Shown here one piece after another: positions 16,535-25,812 of a stretch of 64,000 bases of DNA. How positions within the stretch are numbered: the first letter of the stretch is position 1; every line of letters begins with the position of its first letter. Source of the DNA: Jiella endophytica. Lineage in GTDB: Bacteria > Pseudomonadota > Alphaproteobacteria > Rhizobiales > Rhizobiaceae. The stretch covers positions 21,584-85,583 of the forward strand of contig NZ_SOZD01000009.1 in the NCBI RefSeq assembly GCF_004519335.1. Reading direction: 5' to 3'. The notes beneath the pieces were generated by a model. That model was given only the letters and a program-made list of their open reading frames with translations, was not told the DNA's origin and ran no database searches. A program made the position numbers and the translations under genes.

Positions 16535-18319
16535 TCAGGTGGCGTTTTCGAGGACCGTCTCGCCGTTTTCGGCAAGGCCTGCTGCGGCGAGCCCGGCGCA
16601 GTAGCGATCGAGCAGGCCGCGATTCATGAAGGTCAGTGCGTCGCGGACGATCGAGAGGCTGGCGCCGGGCCGGCTTTCCAGGAACACCGCGAGCGCCTCC
16701 CTCGCCGGGACGATCTGGCCGGCATTTCCGAGAAACGCCGCCAGGTCGCGATAGGGCCAGGACATGCCGGACTTTTCGGCGAGCGCCCGTCTCGTCCAGC
16801 GCGCCGCCTCCACCGACCAGCCGGAGGAAAAATGCGCAAGGCCGATCCCGATGAAGGAGTTGAAGGCCAGAGGGTCCAGCGGCGACAGGCGCAGCGACCG
16901 CTCGAAACAGGCAAAGGCGTCGTCCGGCTGGCCGGCATAGACCCGGGCAAAGCCCCGCCGCGTCCACGCCCAGGCGTGGTTGACGTCGAGATCGAGCGCC
17001 CGGTCGACCAGGGCATTCGCCCGCTCGAGGTCGCCCTCGATCAGCATGGTCGCCGTCGCCGCGGCGGTGAGCGCCAGCGGATCGTCGTCGACCTCCCCAA
17101 GCGTTTCCTCGAGCAGCTTGCGGCCGCGCAGCCGCTGCTCGGAGATGTCGGTCGCCCAGTTATAGGCGATGTGCTGGGCATGGGCCCAGGCGCCGATCGC
17201 CGCGGCCCGGCCATTGTCCGGCTCGAGCGCCAGCGCCTCCTCGACGAGGGCGATGGCGCGTTCGTTCTCGACGTGGCGGTTGGCCCAGAGATACGGCAGC
17301 GCCCGCATGACGAGGTCGTAAGCTGCGAGGTTTTCCGGCGGCTTGCGGCGCGAGCGCTCCACCTCGGCCTGGCGGATCGTCGGGTGGAGGGCGCCCGACA
17401 CCGTTTCGGCGATCTGGTCCTGGATCTGGAAGAGGTCGTCGGCCCGCGCCTCGATCCGATCGCTCCAGATCTGCAGCGCGGTCTCGCCGTCGACCAGTTG
17501 CAGCGAGACGCGCATCCGGCTGTCGGAGAAGCGCACGCTCCCCTGCAGGATGTAGCGGACGCCGAGTTCGGCGGCGATGTCCTTCGCCCCGAGGGCGGTG
17601 CCGCGATAGAGCGCTGCCGACTGGCGGGCGATGACGAGGAATTCGCGCACCCGCGACAGGCTGGCGGTGATCTCCTCGACCATGCCGTCGATGAAGGTCT
17701 CGCGAACGGGGTCCTTGCCGACATTTTCGAAGGGCAGCACGGCGACCGAGGGCTGGGTCGCCGGATCGGGCACGGCGATGCGGCGGCTGCGCGCGGCGCT
17801 GACGATCCTCGGCGACCAGATCCAGACCCGCTCGCGCTCGGAAAATCCCTTGAAGCTGCAGGGGCCGACATCGGTGAAATAAAGGTTGGTCTTGCCCTTC
17901 AGATATTCGAAGACGCCGCGGGTGATCGCCATTCCGCCCGGCGGCGAGACGGTCTGGACGCGCGTTGCGAGCACGATGCCCTCGCCGAAGCGGTCGATGT
18001 CGGTGACGACGACGTCGCCGATGACGACGCCGATCCGCACCGGCAGGACATCCTTGCCGTCGATCCGGTCGGCCACCAGCGAGCGCTGGAAGCGCGCCGC
18101 CCATTCGACGGCGTTGACCGCGCTGGCGAATTCGATCAGCAGGCCGTCGCCGCTGGTGTTGAAGATTTCGCCGCCGAATTCGCCGACCGTCGGAAGCACG
18201 CATTTGCGGTAAGCGCGATCGACCGCGGCCAGGGTCCCGGCCTCGTCGGCGGCAATCAGGCCGGAATAGCCTTCGACATCCATGGCCAGGATGGCGGCCA
18301 GACGGCGAGTGAGCGCCAT
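16535..18319 (-). CDS. Class III adenylate cyclase with TPR-like C-terminus
   Basis: A 594-residue protein that probably makes cyclic AMP. The N-terminal cyclase domain (about residues 5-170) has the first metal aspartate in AILAMDVEGYSGL and the second in TSGDGLLIEF, with the RIGVVIGDVVV core strand typical of class III enzymes. A middle domain (about 190-320) begins with SVAVLPFENVG, seen in many alphaproteobacterial cyclases. The C-terminal part contains helical repeats resembling tetratricopeptide repeats (for example AWAWTRRGFARVYAGQPDDA). No membrane segment is visible. Such fusions are numerous in Hyphomicrobiales, and the signal sensed here is unknown. Confidence 0.9.
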   Translation of the reverse strand: MALTRRLAAILAMDVEGYSGLIAADEAGTLAAVDRAYRKCVLPTVGEFGGEIFNTSGDGLLIEFASAVNAVEWAARFQRSLVADRIDGKDVLPVRIGVVIGDVVVTDIDRFGEGIVLATRVQTVSPPGGMAITRGVFEYLKGKTNLYFTDVGPCSFKGFSERERVWIWSPRIVSAARSRRIAVPDPATQPSVAVLPFENVGKDPVRETFIDGMVEEITASLSRVREFLVIARQSAALYRGTALGAKDIAAELGVRYILQGSVRFSDSRMRVSLQLVDGETALQIWSDRIEARADDLFQIQDQIAETVSGALHPTIRQAEVERSRRKPPENLAAYDLVMRALPYLWANRHVENERAIALVEEALALEPDNGRAAAIGAWAHAQHIAYNWATDISEQRLRGRKLLEETLGEVDDDPLALTAAATATMLIEGDLERANALVDRALDLDVNHAWAWTRRGFARVYAGQPDDAFACFERSLRLSPLDPLAFNSFIGIGLAHFSSGWSVEAARWTRRALAEKSGMSWPYRDLAAFLGNAGQIVPAREALAVFLESRPGASLSIVRDALTFMNRGLLDRYCAGLAAAGLAENGETVLENAT

Positions 18320-18530
18320 CGCAACTTGGATCCTGTTGGCGACAGACGATCAGAAATAGCAGATAATCTTCTCACCGGCCAATCGGCGGGACGGAGGGTT
18401 CAGCCGCGTGACGGTTTCTGCAAGCCCTGCCCTGGCCTCCGGGCCCCATGACGAGGCCCGTTGCCGCACCGGGCGGTCGGTCCGAGGACCGGGATCGACC
18501 GAACCCGTGCCGGATTTCGCTTGATATCAC

Positions 18531-18548
18531 CATAAACCCGGTTATATG
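18531..18548. promoter_or_regulatory. Candidate ArsR operator upstream of arsR-like gene
   Basis: The 18-mer CATAAACCCGGTTATATG is an imperfect palindrome (14 of 18 positions match its reverse complement) that ends 8 bases before the regulator's ATG, in an AT-rich stretch suitable for a promoter. ArsR-family repressors commonly bind such sites in their own promoter. No experimental support. Confidence 0.5.
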
Positions 18549-18556
18549 ATTCGGTC

Positions 18557-18874
18557 ATGAAGCAGGATCATGCCCGGACCGCGAGAGCGCTCGCGGCCCT
18601 CGGCCACGAAGCCCGTCTCGAGATCTTCCGCCTGCTGGTGCGCGCCGGCGACGACGGACTGATCGTCGGCGACATCGCCGCCCATACGGCCCTGCCGCTG
18701 TCGACCCTTGCCCATCATCTCAGGGCTCTGGTCGCGGCGGGGCTCGTCGCACAGGAGCGGCGCGGCCGCGAGATACTCAACCGCGCCGACTATGGCGCGC
18801 TCAACGGCGCGCTTCGCTATCTGACCGAGGAATGCTGCAAGGGGGTGGCGGTGGTGAGACAGGACGTGGCCTGA
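18557..18874 (+). CDS. ArsR-family transcriptional regulator
   Basis: A 105-residue winged-helix repressor. The N-terminus ARALAALGHEARLEIFRLL is characteristic, followed by the recognition helix region (ALPLSTLAHHLRALVAAGLV) and a wing (QERRGREILNRAD). A Cys-Cys pair lies near the C-terminus (ECCKG), which may be the effector site, although the classical ELCVCDL box of ArsR/SmtB sensors is missing. It lies about 200 bp upstream of a permease gene on the same strand, the usual regulator-transporter pairing. The inducing signal cannot be told; metal, arsenical or reactive sulfur compounds are all possible. Confidence 0.88.
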   Translation: MKQDHARTARALAALGHEARLEIFRLLVRAGDDGLIVGDIAAHTALPLSTLAHHLRALVAAGLVAQERRGREILNRADYGALNGALRYLTEECCKGVAVVRQDVA

Positions 18875-19032
18875 TGCCATTGGGCCGGGAGATCGACATT
18901 CGGTCGCTGCTATCGAGCCCGCTCGGCGCTTGAGCACTGCCCCTTTGTCCCGGCCAAAGACCGGGACGGACGCCATGAGACGCCGGTCTGCCCCTGAGCG
19001 CCCCGTCAACGTCTCCTCTGCTCTGAAATAAC

Positions 19033-19050
19033 TGTATTTCTGGTTTTATG
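19033..19050. promoter_or_regulatory. Possible second ArsR site before the permease gene
   Basis: This 18-mer matches the reverse complement of the site upstream of the regulator at 12 of 18 positions, best in its GGTTTTATG half. It lies 26 bases before the permease ATG. Weak by itself; it gains value only from the shared half-site and the gene pairing. Confidence 0.3.
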
Positions 19051-19076
19051 ATGACAAAACGAAGGAGTGTGGTCCG

Positions 19077-20126
19077 ATGGCCGAACTGATCATGCAGCCG
19101 GGAAACCGCGGCTCGGGCATCGCCCGTGCGCTGGCAAGGGAGCGCGTCTGGATCGCCGCGGCGATCCTCCTTCTCGCGCTGTTCCTGTTCGATCCGGCAC
19201 AGGGCGGCGCCAGCCTCGCCTTCGCCATCCGGAACATCCTGCAGACTGCGCCCTATCTGGCGCTCTCCGTCCTTCTCGCCGCCTATGCGCGGGCCAGCGG
19301 CGCCGACGGCCTCATCGCCTCGGCCTTCACCGGATCGCCGACGCTGATGGTCCTCCTCGCCGCTCTGATGGGCGGGCTATCGCCCTTCTGCTCCTGCGGG
19401 GTGATCCCGCTGATCGCCGCGCTCCTGTCGATGGGCGTGCCGCTTTCGGCGGTCATGGCCTTCTGGCTGGCTTCGCCGGTCATCGACCCGTCGATGTTCG
19501 TGCTGACGGCAGGGGTGGTGGATCTCCAGTTCGCGGTCGCCAAGACCCTGGCGGCGATCGGCATCGGGATCTTCGGCGGGATGGTGACGATGGCGCTTTC
19601 CGGGCGAGGGCTGCTCGCCTCGCCGCTGCGCGAGGGTGTCGGCAATGGCGGCTGCGGTGCCGCGTCGGTTCGCCAGCGCAAGCGCGTGGTCTGGCGCTTC
19701 TGGGAAGAGCCGGCGCGGCGCGCGAGCTTTGCCCGGGAAGGCGTCGGCTCGGCGCTCTTCCTGCTCAAATGGCTGGCCCTCGCCTTCATCCTCGAGAGCC
19801 TGATGATCGCCCATCTGCCCGGAGACTGGGTGGCGAGCGCCCTTGGCGGCGGCGATTTCGCCGCCATCCTGATTGCCACCCTCGTCGGCGTCCCGGCCTA
19901 TCTCAACGGCTATGCGGCCCTGCCGCTGGTCGCCGGCCTGATCGACCAGGGCATGTCGCAGGGCGCGGGCCTCGCCTTTCTGGTGGCGGGCGGGGTCACC
20001 TCCCTGCCGGCGGCGATCGCCGTCTGGGCGCTCGCCCGGCCGCCGGTCTTCGCCCTCTATCTCGGCCTCGCGCTTGCCGGATCGCTCGCCTGCGGCGTGC
20101 TGTTCCAGCTCTGGCTGATGCTCTGA
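19077..20126 (+). CDS. YraQ/ArsP-type permease (DUF318)
   Basis: A 349-residue inner-membrane permease with about eight hydrophobic segments, interrupted by a basic cytoplasmic loop near residues 185-220. The family signature SPFCSCGVIPLIAALLSMG is present with its two cysteines, and a second conserved GVPAYLNGYAALPL segment occurs in the C-terminal half. Relatives include ArsP, which exports trivalent organoarsenicals, but many family members are uncharacterised. A good ribosome binding site (AAGGAG) precedes the ATG. Control by the ArsR protein upstream is likely from context. Confidence 0.87.
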   Translation: MAELIMQPGNRGSGIARALARERVWIAAAILLLALFLFDPAQGGASLAFAIRNILQTAPYLALSVLLAAYARASGADGLIASAFTGSPTLMVLLAALMGGLSPFCSCGVIPLIAALLSMGVPLSAVMAFWLASPVIDPSMFVLTAGVVDLQFAVAKTLAAIGIGIFGGMVTMALSGRGLLASPLREGVGNGGCGAASVRQRKRVVWRFWEEPARRASFAREGVGSALFLLKWLALAFILESLMIAHLPGDWVASALGGGDFAAILIATLVGVPAYLNGYAALPLVAGLIDQGMSQGAGLAFLVAGGVTSLPAAIAVWALARPPVFALYLGLALAGSLACGVLFQLWLML

Positions 20127-20181
20127 GGCTCCGGCGGCGCCGCCGTCGTGATGGGGGGTCGCCGGATTCCTTCACGCCCGC

Positions 20182-22383
20182 CTACCAGCTGTAGCGCAGC
20201 GTCCCGCGCACGGTGCGGCCGTCGTTGTAATATTCGGTGCCGTTATAGGTATCGACCTGGGCGACATAGCGCGTGTCGAAGATGTTGGTGGCGTTGACCT
20301 GCAGCGTCGCGTTGGCGCTGATCTTGTAGGTCAGTGCCGCATCCACCGTGGTGCGGGCGTCGAGATCGATGGCGTTGGCGTTGTCGGCAAAGGTGTCGCC
20401 GATGAAGCGGACGCCGGCGCCGAGCGTCAGGTCGCCGATCATCCCCTCGCCGGGGATCGTGTAGTCGCCCCACAGTGAGGCGATGTGCTCGGGCACCAGC
20501 TGCGGCCGGTTGCCGACATTGCCGTCGAGACCGTCTTCGAGGATCTCCGCATCCCAGTAGGAATAGGCCGCCGTCAGGTCGAAGCGGTCGGTCATCGCCA
20601 CCTTCGCTTCCAGCTCGGCGCCGCGCACCCGCACCTTGCCGACCTGCTCCTGGGTCGTCGCGGTGACGTAATAGGGCACGTTGGTCTGGGTGAGGTCGAA
20701 CAGAGCGAGGGTGAAGAGCCCGTCGAAGCCGTCCGGCCGGTATTTCGCGCCGACCTCGTACTGGGTGCCTTCCTGGGGCTTGGCCTCGCCGACGATGGTC
20801 GAGCGATCGGCGCCGAGCGGATCAAAGCTCTCCGAATAGTTCGCATAGAGGGACATCTCGTCCGTCGTCTTCCAGGTGACGCCGAACCGCTTGGTGAAGG
20901 CGTTGTCCGTGCTGTCGTAGGCGAGATCGTAGTCGGGATAGTCGCTCGTCGTGTCGACATGATCGAAACGGCCGCCGACGGTGAAGATCAGGCTGTCCTC
21001 GACGGTCAGTTCCTCCTGCAGATAGAGGCCCGTCGCCGCCTGGGTGTTGTTCCAGGTATAGCCCGGCGGCAGGGTGATGCAGGACAGGCCGCAATAATCG
21101 GGATCGTAGGGATCGATCCCGCTCGCCGAGCCGTAGACCCGGTATTCGCTGGTGTCGTCGTGGCTGTAGTCGAGGCCGACGAGCAGCCGGCTGTCGAACT
21201 GGCCGGCGCTCGTGTCGTATTCGAGCTGGTTGTCGATGGAAAAACGCTTGGTCTTGCCGTAGACGGCCCAGGCGCTGCGCGTATCGGCCGGGTCGAGCGT
21301 GCCGCCATAGACCGATTCATAGGTCAGATCGAGGTCGGAATAGCGGGCGTTCTGGCGGAACTCGAAGCCGTCGCCGAAGTCGTGGCGGAACAGCCAGCCG
21401 ATGTTCTTCTCCTCGGTGTCCATTTTGTCGAAGTCCGGCTCGCCCAGATAGGTGTCGGGATCGAGGCCGGAGCCGAGCGGGATGCCGTGGGAGGTGTTGC
21501 CCTTGCGCTTGTTGTAGTCGCCGAGGATGGTCAGGCTGGTGGAAGCGTCCGGGCTCCAGGTCAGCGCCGGGGCGATATAGAGCCGGTCGTCATTGGTGTG
21601 GTCGGCGCCGTTGTCGCCGTCCTGCCACTTGGCGGTGATGCGGTAGGACCAGTCGCCGGTCGCCGTCAGCGGCCCGCCGACATCGGTGCCGGTCTCGATG
21701 TGGCCGTCGCCGAAGGTCGTGTAGACCTCGCCGAAGGCATAGTCGGTCGGCCGCTTGGTGATGGCGTTGACGATGCCGCCGGGGGCGTTGAGGCCGAACA
21801 GCGTCGAGGTCGATCCCTTCAGAACCTCGATGCGCTGCATGCCATAGGGCTCGAGCCGCGCGCCGGTATAGCCGAAGATCCTGAGCGGCAGGCCGTCGCG
21901 ATAGGTGCCGGTGCCGGTCTGGTAGAAGCCGCGAATGAGGTAGAAGTCGTAGCGATCGTCGCTGCCGTAGATGTCCGTCGAAACGCCGGCCGTGTAGGAA
22001 AGCGCCTCGTCGAGCGTGTGGACGTCGCGCTCCTGCATCTCCTTTTCGGTCACCACCGAAACCGCGGCGGGAACGTCGAGGATCGGCGTGTCGGTCTTCG
22101 AGCCGACCGCGGTATCCCTGGCGACGATGGTGCTGTCCGGGCCGACGGCACTGCCACCCTCCCCATCGATGGTGACGGTGTCGAGGGTGATCGTGCCGCC
22201 CTCGGCCTCCTGGGCGAGCGAAAGGGAGGGCTGGACGAGGCTCAGCGCGGTGCCGCAGAACAGCAGGGCTGCGGAGCGTCGGGTCCGGTGCCGCCGCAGT
22301 TTTACGACGGAGCGCCAATCGGCCGCGTCGCGCCTGCCGCGCGATTCGATGTCAGCGTTGCCGCGCCCCTCGTCGAAATCCAT
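20182..22383 (-). CDS. TonB-dependent siderophore receptor
   Basis: An outer-membrane receptor for a ferric siderophore, driven by TonB/ExbBD. The 733-residue protein has a signal-peptide-like stretch unusually far from the N-terminus (about residues 35-58, ending SLSLAQ), a plug domain (about 90-210; LDVPAAVSVVTEKEMQERD, then IEVLKGSTSTLFG) and a C-terminal 22-strand barrel ending with the aromatic residue typical of barrel proteins (GTLRYSW). The plug motifs resemble hydroxamate-type receptors such as FhuA, but the ligand cannot be assigned. The about 34 residues before the signal suggest the true start may lie downstream, but I see no better codon. A divergent AraC gene is the likely regulator. 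Confidence 0.92.
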   Translation of the reverse strand: MDFDEGRGNADIESRGRRDAADWRSVVKLRRHRTRRSAALLFCGTALSLVQPSLSLAQEAEGGTITLDTVTIDGEGGSAVGPDSTIVARDTAVGSKTDTPILDVPAAVSVVTEKEMQERDVHTLDEALSYTAGVSTDIYGSDDRYDFYLIRGFYQTGTGTYRDGLPLRIFGYTGARLEPYGMQRIEVLKGSTSTLFGLNAPGGIVNAITKRPTDYAFGEVYTTFGDGHIETGTDVGGPLTATGDWSYRITAKWQDGDNGADHTNDDRLYIAPALTWSPDASTSLTILGDYNKRKGNTSHGIPLGSGLDPDTYLGEPDFDKMDTEEKNIGWLFRHDFGDGFEFRQNARYSDLDLTYESVYGGTLDPADTRSAWAVYGKTKRFSIDNQLEYDTSAGQFDSRLLVGLDYSHDDTSEYRVYGSASGIDPYDPDYCGLSCITLPPGYTWNNTQAATGLYLQEELTVEDSLIFTVGGRFDHVDTTSDYPDYDLAYDSTDNAFTKRFGVTWKTTDEMSLYANYSESFDPLGADRSTIVGEAKPQEGTQYEVGAKYRPDGFDGLFTLALFDLTQTNVPYYVTATTQEQVGKVRVRGAELEAKVAMTDRFDLTAAYSYWDAEILEDGLDGNVGNRPQLVPEHIASLWGDYTIPGEGMIGDLTLGAGVRFIGDTFADNANAIDLDARTTVDAALTYKISANATLQVNATNIFDTRYVAQVDTYNGTEYYNDGRTVRGTLRYSW

Positions 22384-22874
22384 GATCCAGCCATTCTCTT
22401 GTCCGGCGATCGCGGCTGCGCGCCTCGCCCTACTGTTACTCGCATCCGCCCGAGCGCCCGTTTCGCCGGGCTGTCATGGGCGGCGTCTCCTTCGCTGACG
22501 GGGTCGTGACAGCCCTCCTTCAGCCCTCATCGGTTAACTTGAGTGAAAACATCCAGTATTGTAGAAACGCCGTGTCTTGTAGGAATCCCGGTGCCGAACC
22601 CCATCGGCCTGAAGGGCTGTGGCGGTTCTGCAACGTTCGGCGGGTCCTATCCGGGCTGGCCTCGAACCGTTCCAGAAATCCACATGCCTCACGTCGCCGC
22701 TTCACGTGAAACGAGGTCTCTGTTGCGCAAGAAAATCAGGTTTTCGACGGGGCCAGATCTGCCGGCTCAGGATTTAAGGTCCGGGTCCGGCAATCCCGCG
22801 CGCAGCGCCCGACCGGCACACCGGTCTCAAGCCTCCAGCAGCGGCGGATTGCGACGTTGAGTTTCCGCATTTCC
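22384..22874. other. Divergent intergenic region between siderophore receptor and AraC genes
   Basis: About 490 bp must hold the promoters for both divergent genes. It contains a parS-like palindrome (22698-22713) and an AT-rich stretch around 22530-22570 that is a plausible promoter for the receptor gene. I could not identify a convincing Fur, Irr or RirA box by eye, and I saw no cobalamin-riboswitch sequence. Confidence 0.4.
22698..22713. promoter_or_regulatory. parS: Candidate parS site 1 (intergenic)
   Basis: CGCTTCACGTGAAACG matches the consensus TGTTTCACGTGAAACA at 13 of 16 positions, with the inner ten bases TTCACGTGAA exact. ParB spreads from such sites to form the partition complex. 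It lies between the siderophore receptor and AraC genes, about 15 kb from parAB. Confidence 0.6.
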
Positions 22875-23753
22875 ATGCGCGCCCGCACCGAGGGCATCCG
22901 GCCGACCCGTCCGGTCAGATGGCGCAACCTCGACGGCATCGTCGGCGTCCACTGGGTCGCCGAGGGACATTCGCGAGCCAAGGGCTTCTACGTCTCGCCG
23001 GATCCGCGGATCGTCGTCTTCCTCAACGACGTCTCCGCGCAGATCCGGATGAGCAACCAGCCGGGCGGATCGCCGGCAGAGTTCCGGCCGATGCCGCGGG
23101 CGATCTACGTTCCCGCCGGGCAGCCGATGTGGACGGACTTCACCGCGGCCCACAGCTTCTCGCATCTCGATCTGCATCTCCACCGGGACCGCATGCTGCG
23201 GTTCCTCGCCCCCTCCGTCGGCAGCTCGGCCGCTCAAGCGGCGCTCCGTCGCCCTGCCGAGATCGAGGCCGCCGGCGCGATCGAGACCCTCGCAAAGCTG
23301 CTCGCCGACGAGCTTGCAGCCCCGGTGCGGCACGGCGTCTATGCGGAATCCCTCGTCGGAAGCATTGCGACCGCCATGCTGGAGCTTCCTCCCGACATCG
23401 ACACGGGAGACGGCGGCCTGGCGCCGGCCGAGATGGAAAAGCTCGCCGCCCACCTCGAGGAAAAGGGCCGTCTGACGGTGGCCGACATGGCGGCGATCGT
23501 CGACCTCTCGGCGGATCGCTTCACCGCGCGCTTCAAGCAGACGACCGGCCAGACGCCGCTGCAGTGGCAGCTCGCCAGCCGCATCGCCCGCGCCAAGACA
23601 TTGCTGATGCGCCGCGAGCTGACGGTCGCCGCCGTCGCCTCGCAGCTCGGCTTCACCGACCAGGCGCATTTCACCCGGATGTTCCGGCAGATCGCCGGGG
23701 AGACGCCGGCCGCCTGGCGTCAGGCGCAGGGCGCCGGCAGGCCGCCGCGCTGA
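22875..23753 (+). CDS. AraC-family transcriptional regulator
   Basis: A 292-residue regulator with an N-terminal sensing domain and a C-terminal pair of helix-turn-helix motifs (about residues 195-285): LTVADMAAIVDLSADRFTAR, then LTVAAVASQLGFTDQAHF and the closing segment FRQIAGETPAAW. The frame opens at a TTG six codons upstream, but the ATG at 22875 is preferred. It is transcribed divergently from the TonB-dependent receptor gene, so it probably activates that receptor when the siderophore is present, as known for several AraC-type regulators of siderophore uptake. That link is inference from position. Confidence 0.87.
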   Translation: MRARTEGIRPTRPVRWRNLDGIVGVHWVAEGHSRAKGFYVSPDPRIVVFLNDVSAQIRMSNQPGGSPAEFRPMPRAIYVPAGQPMWTDFTAAHSFSHLDLHLHRDRMLRFLAPSVGSSAAQAALRRPAEIEAAGAIETLAKLLADELAAPVRHGVYAESLVGSIATAMLELPPDIDTGDGGLAPAEMEKLAAHLEEKGRLTVADMAAIVDLSADRFTARFKQTTGQTPLQWQLASRIARAKTLLMRRELTVAAVASQLGFTDQAHFTRMFRQIAGETPAAWRQAQGAGRPPR

Positions 23754-23876
23754 GACGGGCCGCCGGGGGACCGGGCTCATTGCGGTAGAGTTGCGGCCAC
23801 GCTTTTCGCGCCTGTCGCCTCCGGCGAGCGTTCCCATATCGCCCCCTTCGGGGAGCGAGCGCGAAGGGGCACGGCT

Positions 23877-24941
23877 TTGAAAGACGCAGTCGAGGAACAG
23901 CTCACCAAGAAGGCGACGATCGTCACCTCGGTGGTGCTCGCGATGACGGCGACGGTGGCGCTGGTCTGGGCGGCAGCCATGGCGCTGCTTCTGATCTTCG
24001 GCGGCATGCTGCTGGCAGCGATCGTCGCCGCGCTGGCAAGGCCCCTGCAATGGGCGGGGCTTCGCCGCGGCTGGGCCTTCGCGATCGTCATCGCCTTTCT
24101 CTTCGTCGCCATCGGCGGCGGGCTGTTCTACGGCGGCTTCACCCTGGTCAACCAGTTCCACGAGCTGTGGCGGCAGCTGCGCGAGCAGCTTCAGGCGCTC
24201 GCCCAGACCATGGGCGACATGGGGCTGCAGCCGGGGGGCAACGGCGGCGACGGCAAGTCCGTCGGCCTCGACGACCTCCTGCCGAACCCCTCCGGCATCT
24301 TTTCCTCGGCGTCGCAGGCGATGTTCTCGGTGCTCGGTGCGCTCGGCAACGTCTTCGTCGTCGTCTTCATCGCGATCTTCCTGCTCGCCCAGCCGGAAAC
24401 CTATCGCCGCGGCCTCGTCAGCCTGTTCCCGAAGGCGAAGCGGGCGCGGCTCGACGAGACCATCGGCGACGCGACCGAGGAGCTGATCCTCTGGGTCTGC
24501 GGCACCGGCATCTCGATGGCGATCGTCTTCGTCGTCACCTTCGTCGGCCTCTGGCTGATCGGCATGCCGAGCGCCTTCCTGCTGGCCCTTCAGGCCGGCG
24601 TCCTCGCCTTCATCCCGACCCTCGGCCCGTTCATCGCCGGCATTCCGATCGTTCTCGTCGGACTGTCGGAATCGATGCAAATGGCGCTGCTCGGCCTCGG
24701 CGTCTATGTGCTCGTCCAGAGCGTCGAGAGCAACGTCGCCCAGCCGGTCGCCCAGCGCTACACCAGCGCCCTGCCGCCGGTGCTGACCCTCGGGGCGCAG
24801 GTGGTGTTCGGCGTTCTCCTCGGCACCATCGGCATCGCGCTCGCCGTGCCTCTGATCGCCGTCATCATGGTCTTCGTGCGCGAGCTTTATGTGAACGACA
24901 CGCTCGGCGGCCCCCACGATTCGGCGCCGGATGCCGCCTGA
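23877..24941 (+). CDS. AI-2E family transporter (PerM-like)
   Basis: A 354-residue membrane protein with about eight hydrophobic segments: two or three near the N-terminus, a central hydrophilic region (about residues 90-140), and a C-terminal group. The signature PTLGPFIAGIPIVLVG and the LLGTIGIALAVPLIAV segment are typical of this family. Members have been linked to autoinducer-2 export or to sodium/proton exchange, so the substrate remains uncertain. The start is a TTG at 23877; the first internal ATG (residue 23) would cut into the first membrane segment. Confidence 0.85.
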   Translation: MKDAVEEQLTKKATIVTSVVLAMTATVALVWAAAMALLLIFGGMLLAAIVAALARPLQWAGLRRGWAFAIVIAFLFVAIGGGLFYGGFTLVNQFHELWRQLREQLQALAQTMGDMGLQPGGNGGDGKSVGLDDLLPNPSGIFSSASQAMFSVLGALGNVFVVVFIAIFLLAQPETYRRGLVSLFPKAKRARLDETIGDATEELILWVCGTGISMAIVFVVTFVGLWLIGMPSAFLLALQAGVLAFIPTLGPFIAGIPIVLVGLSESMQMALLGLGVYVLVQSVESNVAQPVAQRYTSALPPVLTLGAQVVFGVLLGTIGIALAVPLIAVIMVFVRELYVNDTLGGPHDSAPDAA

Positions 24942-24978
24942 ACGCTGTCGGCGAGGCCCAGACGGCGATCCTGGCGCA

Positions 24979-25017
24979 ATGCGGCCGGGCGGAGGGCTCG
25001 CCCCAACCCGGCCGCAT
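24979..25017. terminator. Hairpin between convergent genes
   Basis: A perfect 11-bp inverted repeat (ATGCGGCCGGG and CCCGGCCGCAT) with a 17-base loop lies between two convergent genes. No T-run follows on either strand, so it may be a transcription barrier or mRNA-stabilising hairpin rather than a classical terminator. Confidence 0.45.
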
Positions 25018-25054
25018 GACGTCGTTTGCCGCAAGACGCGCGGCAGTTCCGGCC

Positions 25055-25549
25055 TCACTCGCCGGAATATTCCTGCGGGCCCTTGCTCAGGAACTCCTCG
25101 AGCGCCCGCTGGCCGGCCGCCGTCGTATCCATGTCGGCCGATTCCGCACCGGTCGTCGTCTCGGCGTCAGGCATCGCGCATTTCGGCGACAGTGACGTTC
25201 CCCAGGCGTTGAAGACGACCGAATAGGGCGTCGACGAGGAATAGGTCAGATTGTCGGGCGAACAGGTGACGCGCTTGCCGAGGGCTGCCGAGACGATCAC
25301 CGAATAGGGCGTGCCCTGGACCATGCCTTCCACCGGCAGGCGGATGCAGCGGGTCTTGCCGATCGGAAAGCTGGAGGACCAGGTGATGCCCTTGCCGACC
25401 TGGACGCCCATCCAGGCGGAATAGCCGGCGCCAACCAGGAGGTTGACGCAGGCGGCGGTCTGCGCGGCGGCCGGCGGGGCGGCGGCAAAGGTCGCTGCAG
25501 CAAGGGAAGCGGCCGCCGCGGCGGCTGTGAGGATGCGTCTGTGAGCCAT
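25055..25549 (-). CDS. Secreted hypothetical protein
   Basis: I do not recognise this protein. The 164-residue product has a clear signal peptide (basic start, an Ala-rich hydrophobic core, cleavage near PPAAAQTA around residue 30), so it is probably periplasmic. The mature part has cysteines near its start, in the middle (KTRC, VTCS) and near its end (SPKC), which may form disulfides, and an acidic C-terminal tail rich in Thr and Glu. The ATG at 25549 was chosen because GGGAG lies just upstream and the signal peptide begins there; an earlier ATG exists at 25564. Confidence 0.7.
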   Translation of the reverse strand: MAHRRILTAAAAAASLAAATFAAAPPAAAQTAACVNLLVGAGYSAWMGVQVGKGITWSSSFPIGKTRCIRLPVEGMVQGTPYSVIVSAALGKRVTCSPDNLTYSSSTPYSVVFNAWGTSLSPKCAMPDAETTTGAESADMDTTAAGQRALEEFLSKGPQEYSGE

Positions 25550-25812
25550 CGTGTTTTCTCCCATGAACGATGTGGCGCGAGCAGCTTGCATCCAATCTTC
25601 GTCGCCGCAATTACGGGACGAGTTCGTTTAATATCAACAATTCGAGATTGCATCTGCGATCATTGCCCGCCGCATCGGTCGCGCTGCCCACCGCTGCGTC
25701 GAACGCGCCGACGCCCAGAGGGTAGGACAGGCCGCCGGAAACGATGCCGGGGCTGAAGCGTTGGCGAGGACAAGCCCGCCTCAGGGCCGCACCACCTTCC
25801 GGAGCATCATCC

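Noticed and set aside
20485..22509. Plus-strand open frame of about 670 codons
   Set aside because: It is antisense to the TonB-dependent receptor, which has clear plug and barrel features.
22827..25058. Minus-strand open frame of about 740 codons
   Set aside because: It is antisense to both the AraC and the AI-2E transporter genes and reads as low-complexity acidic/basic sequence.
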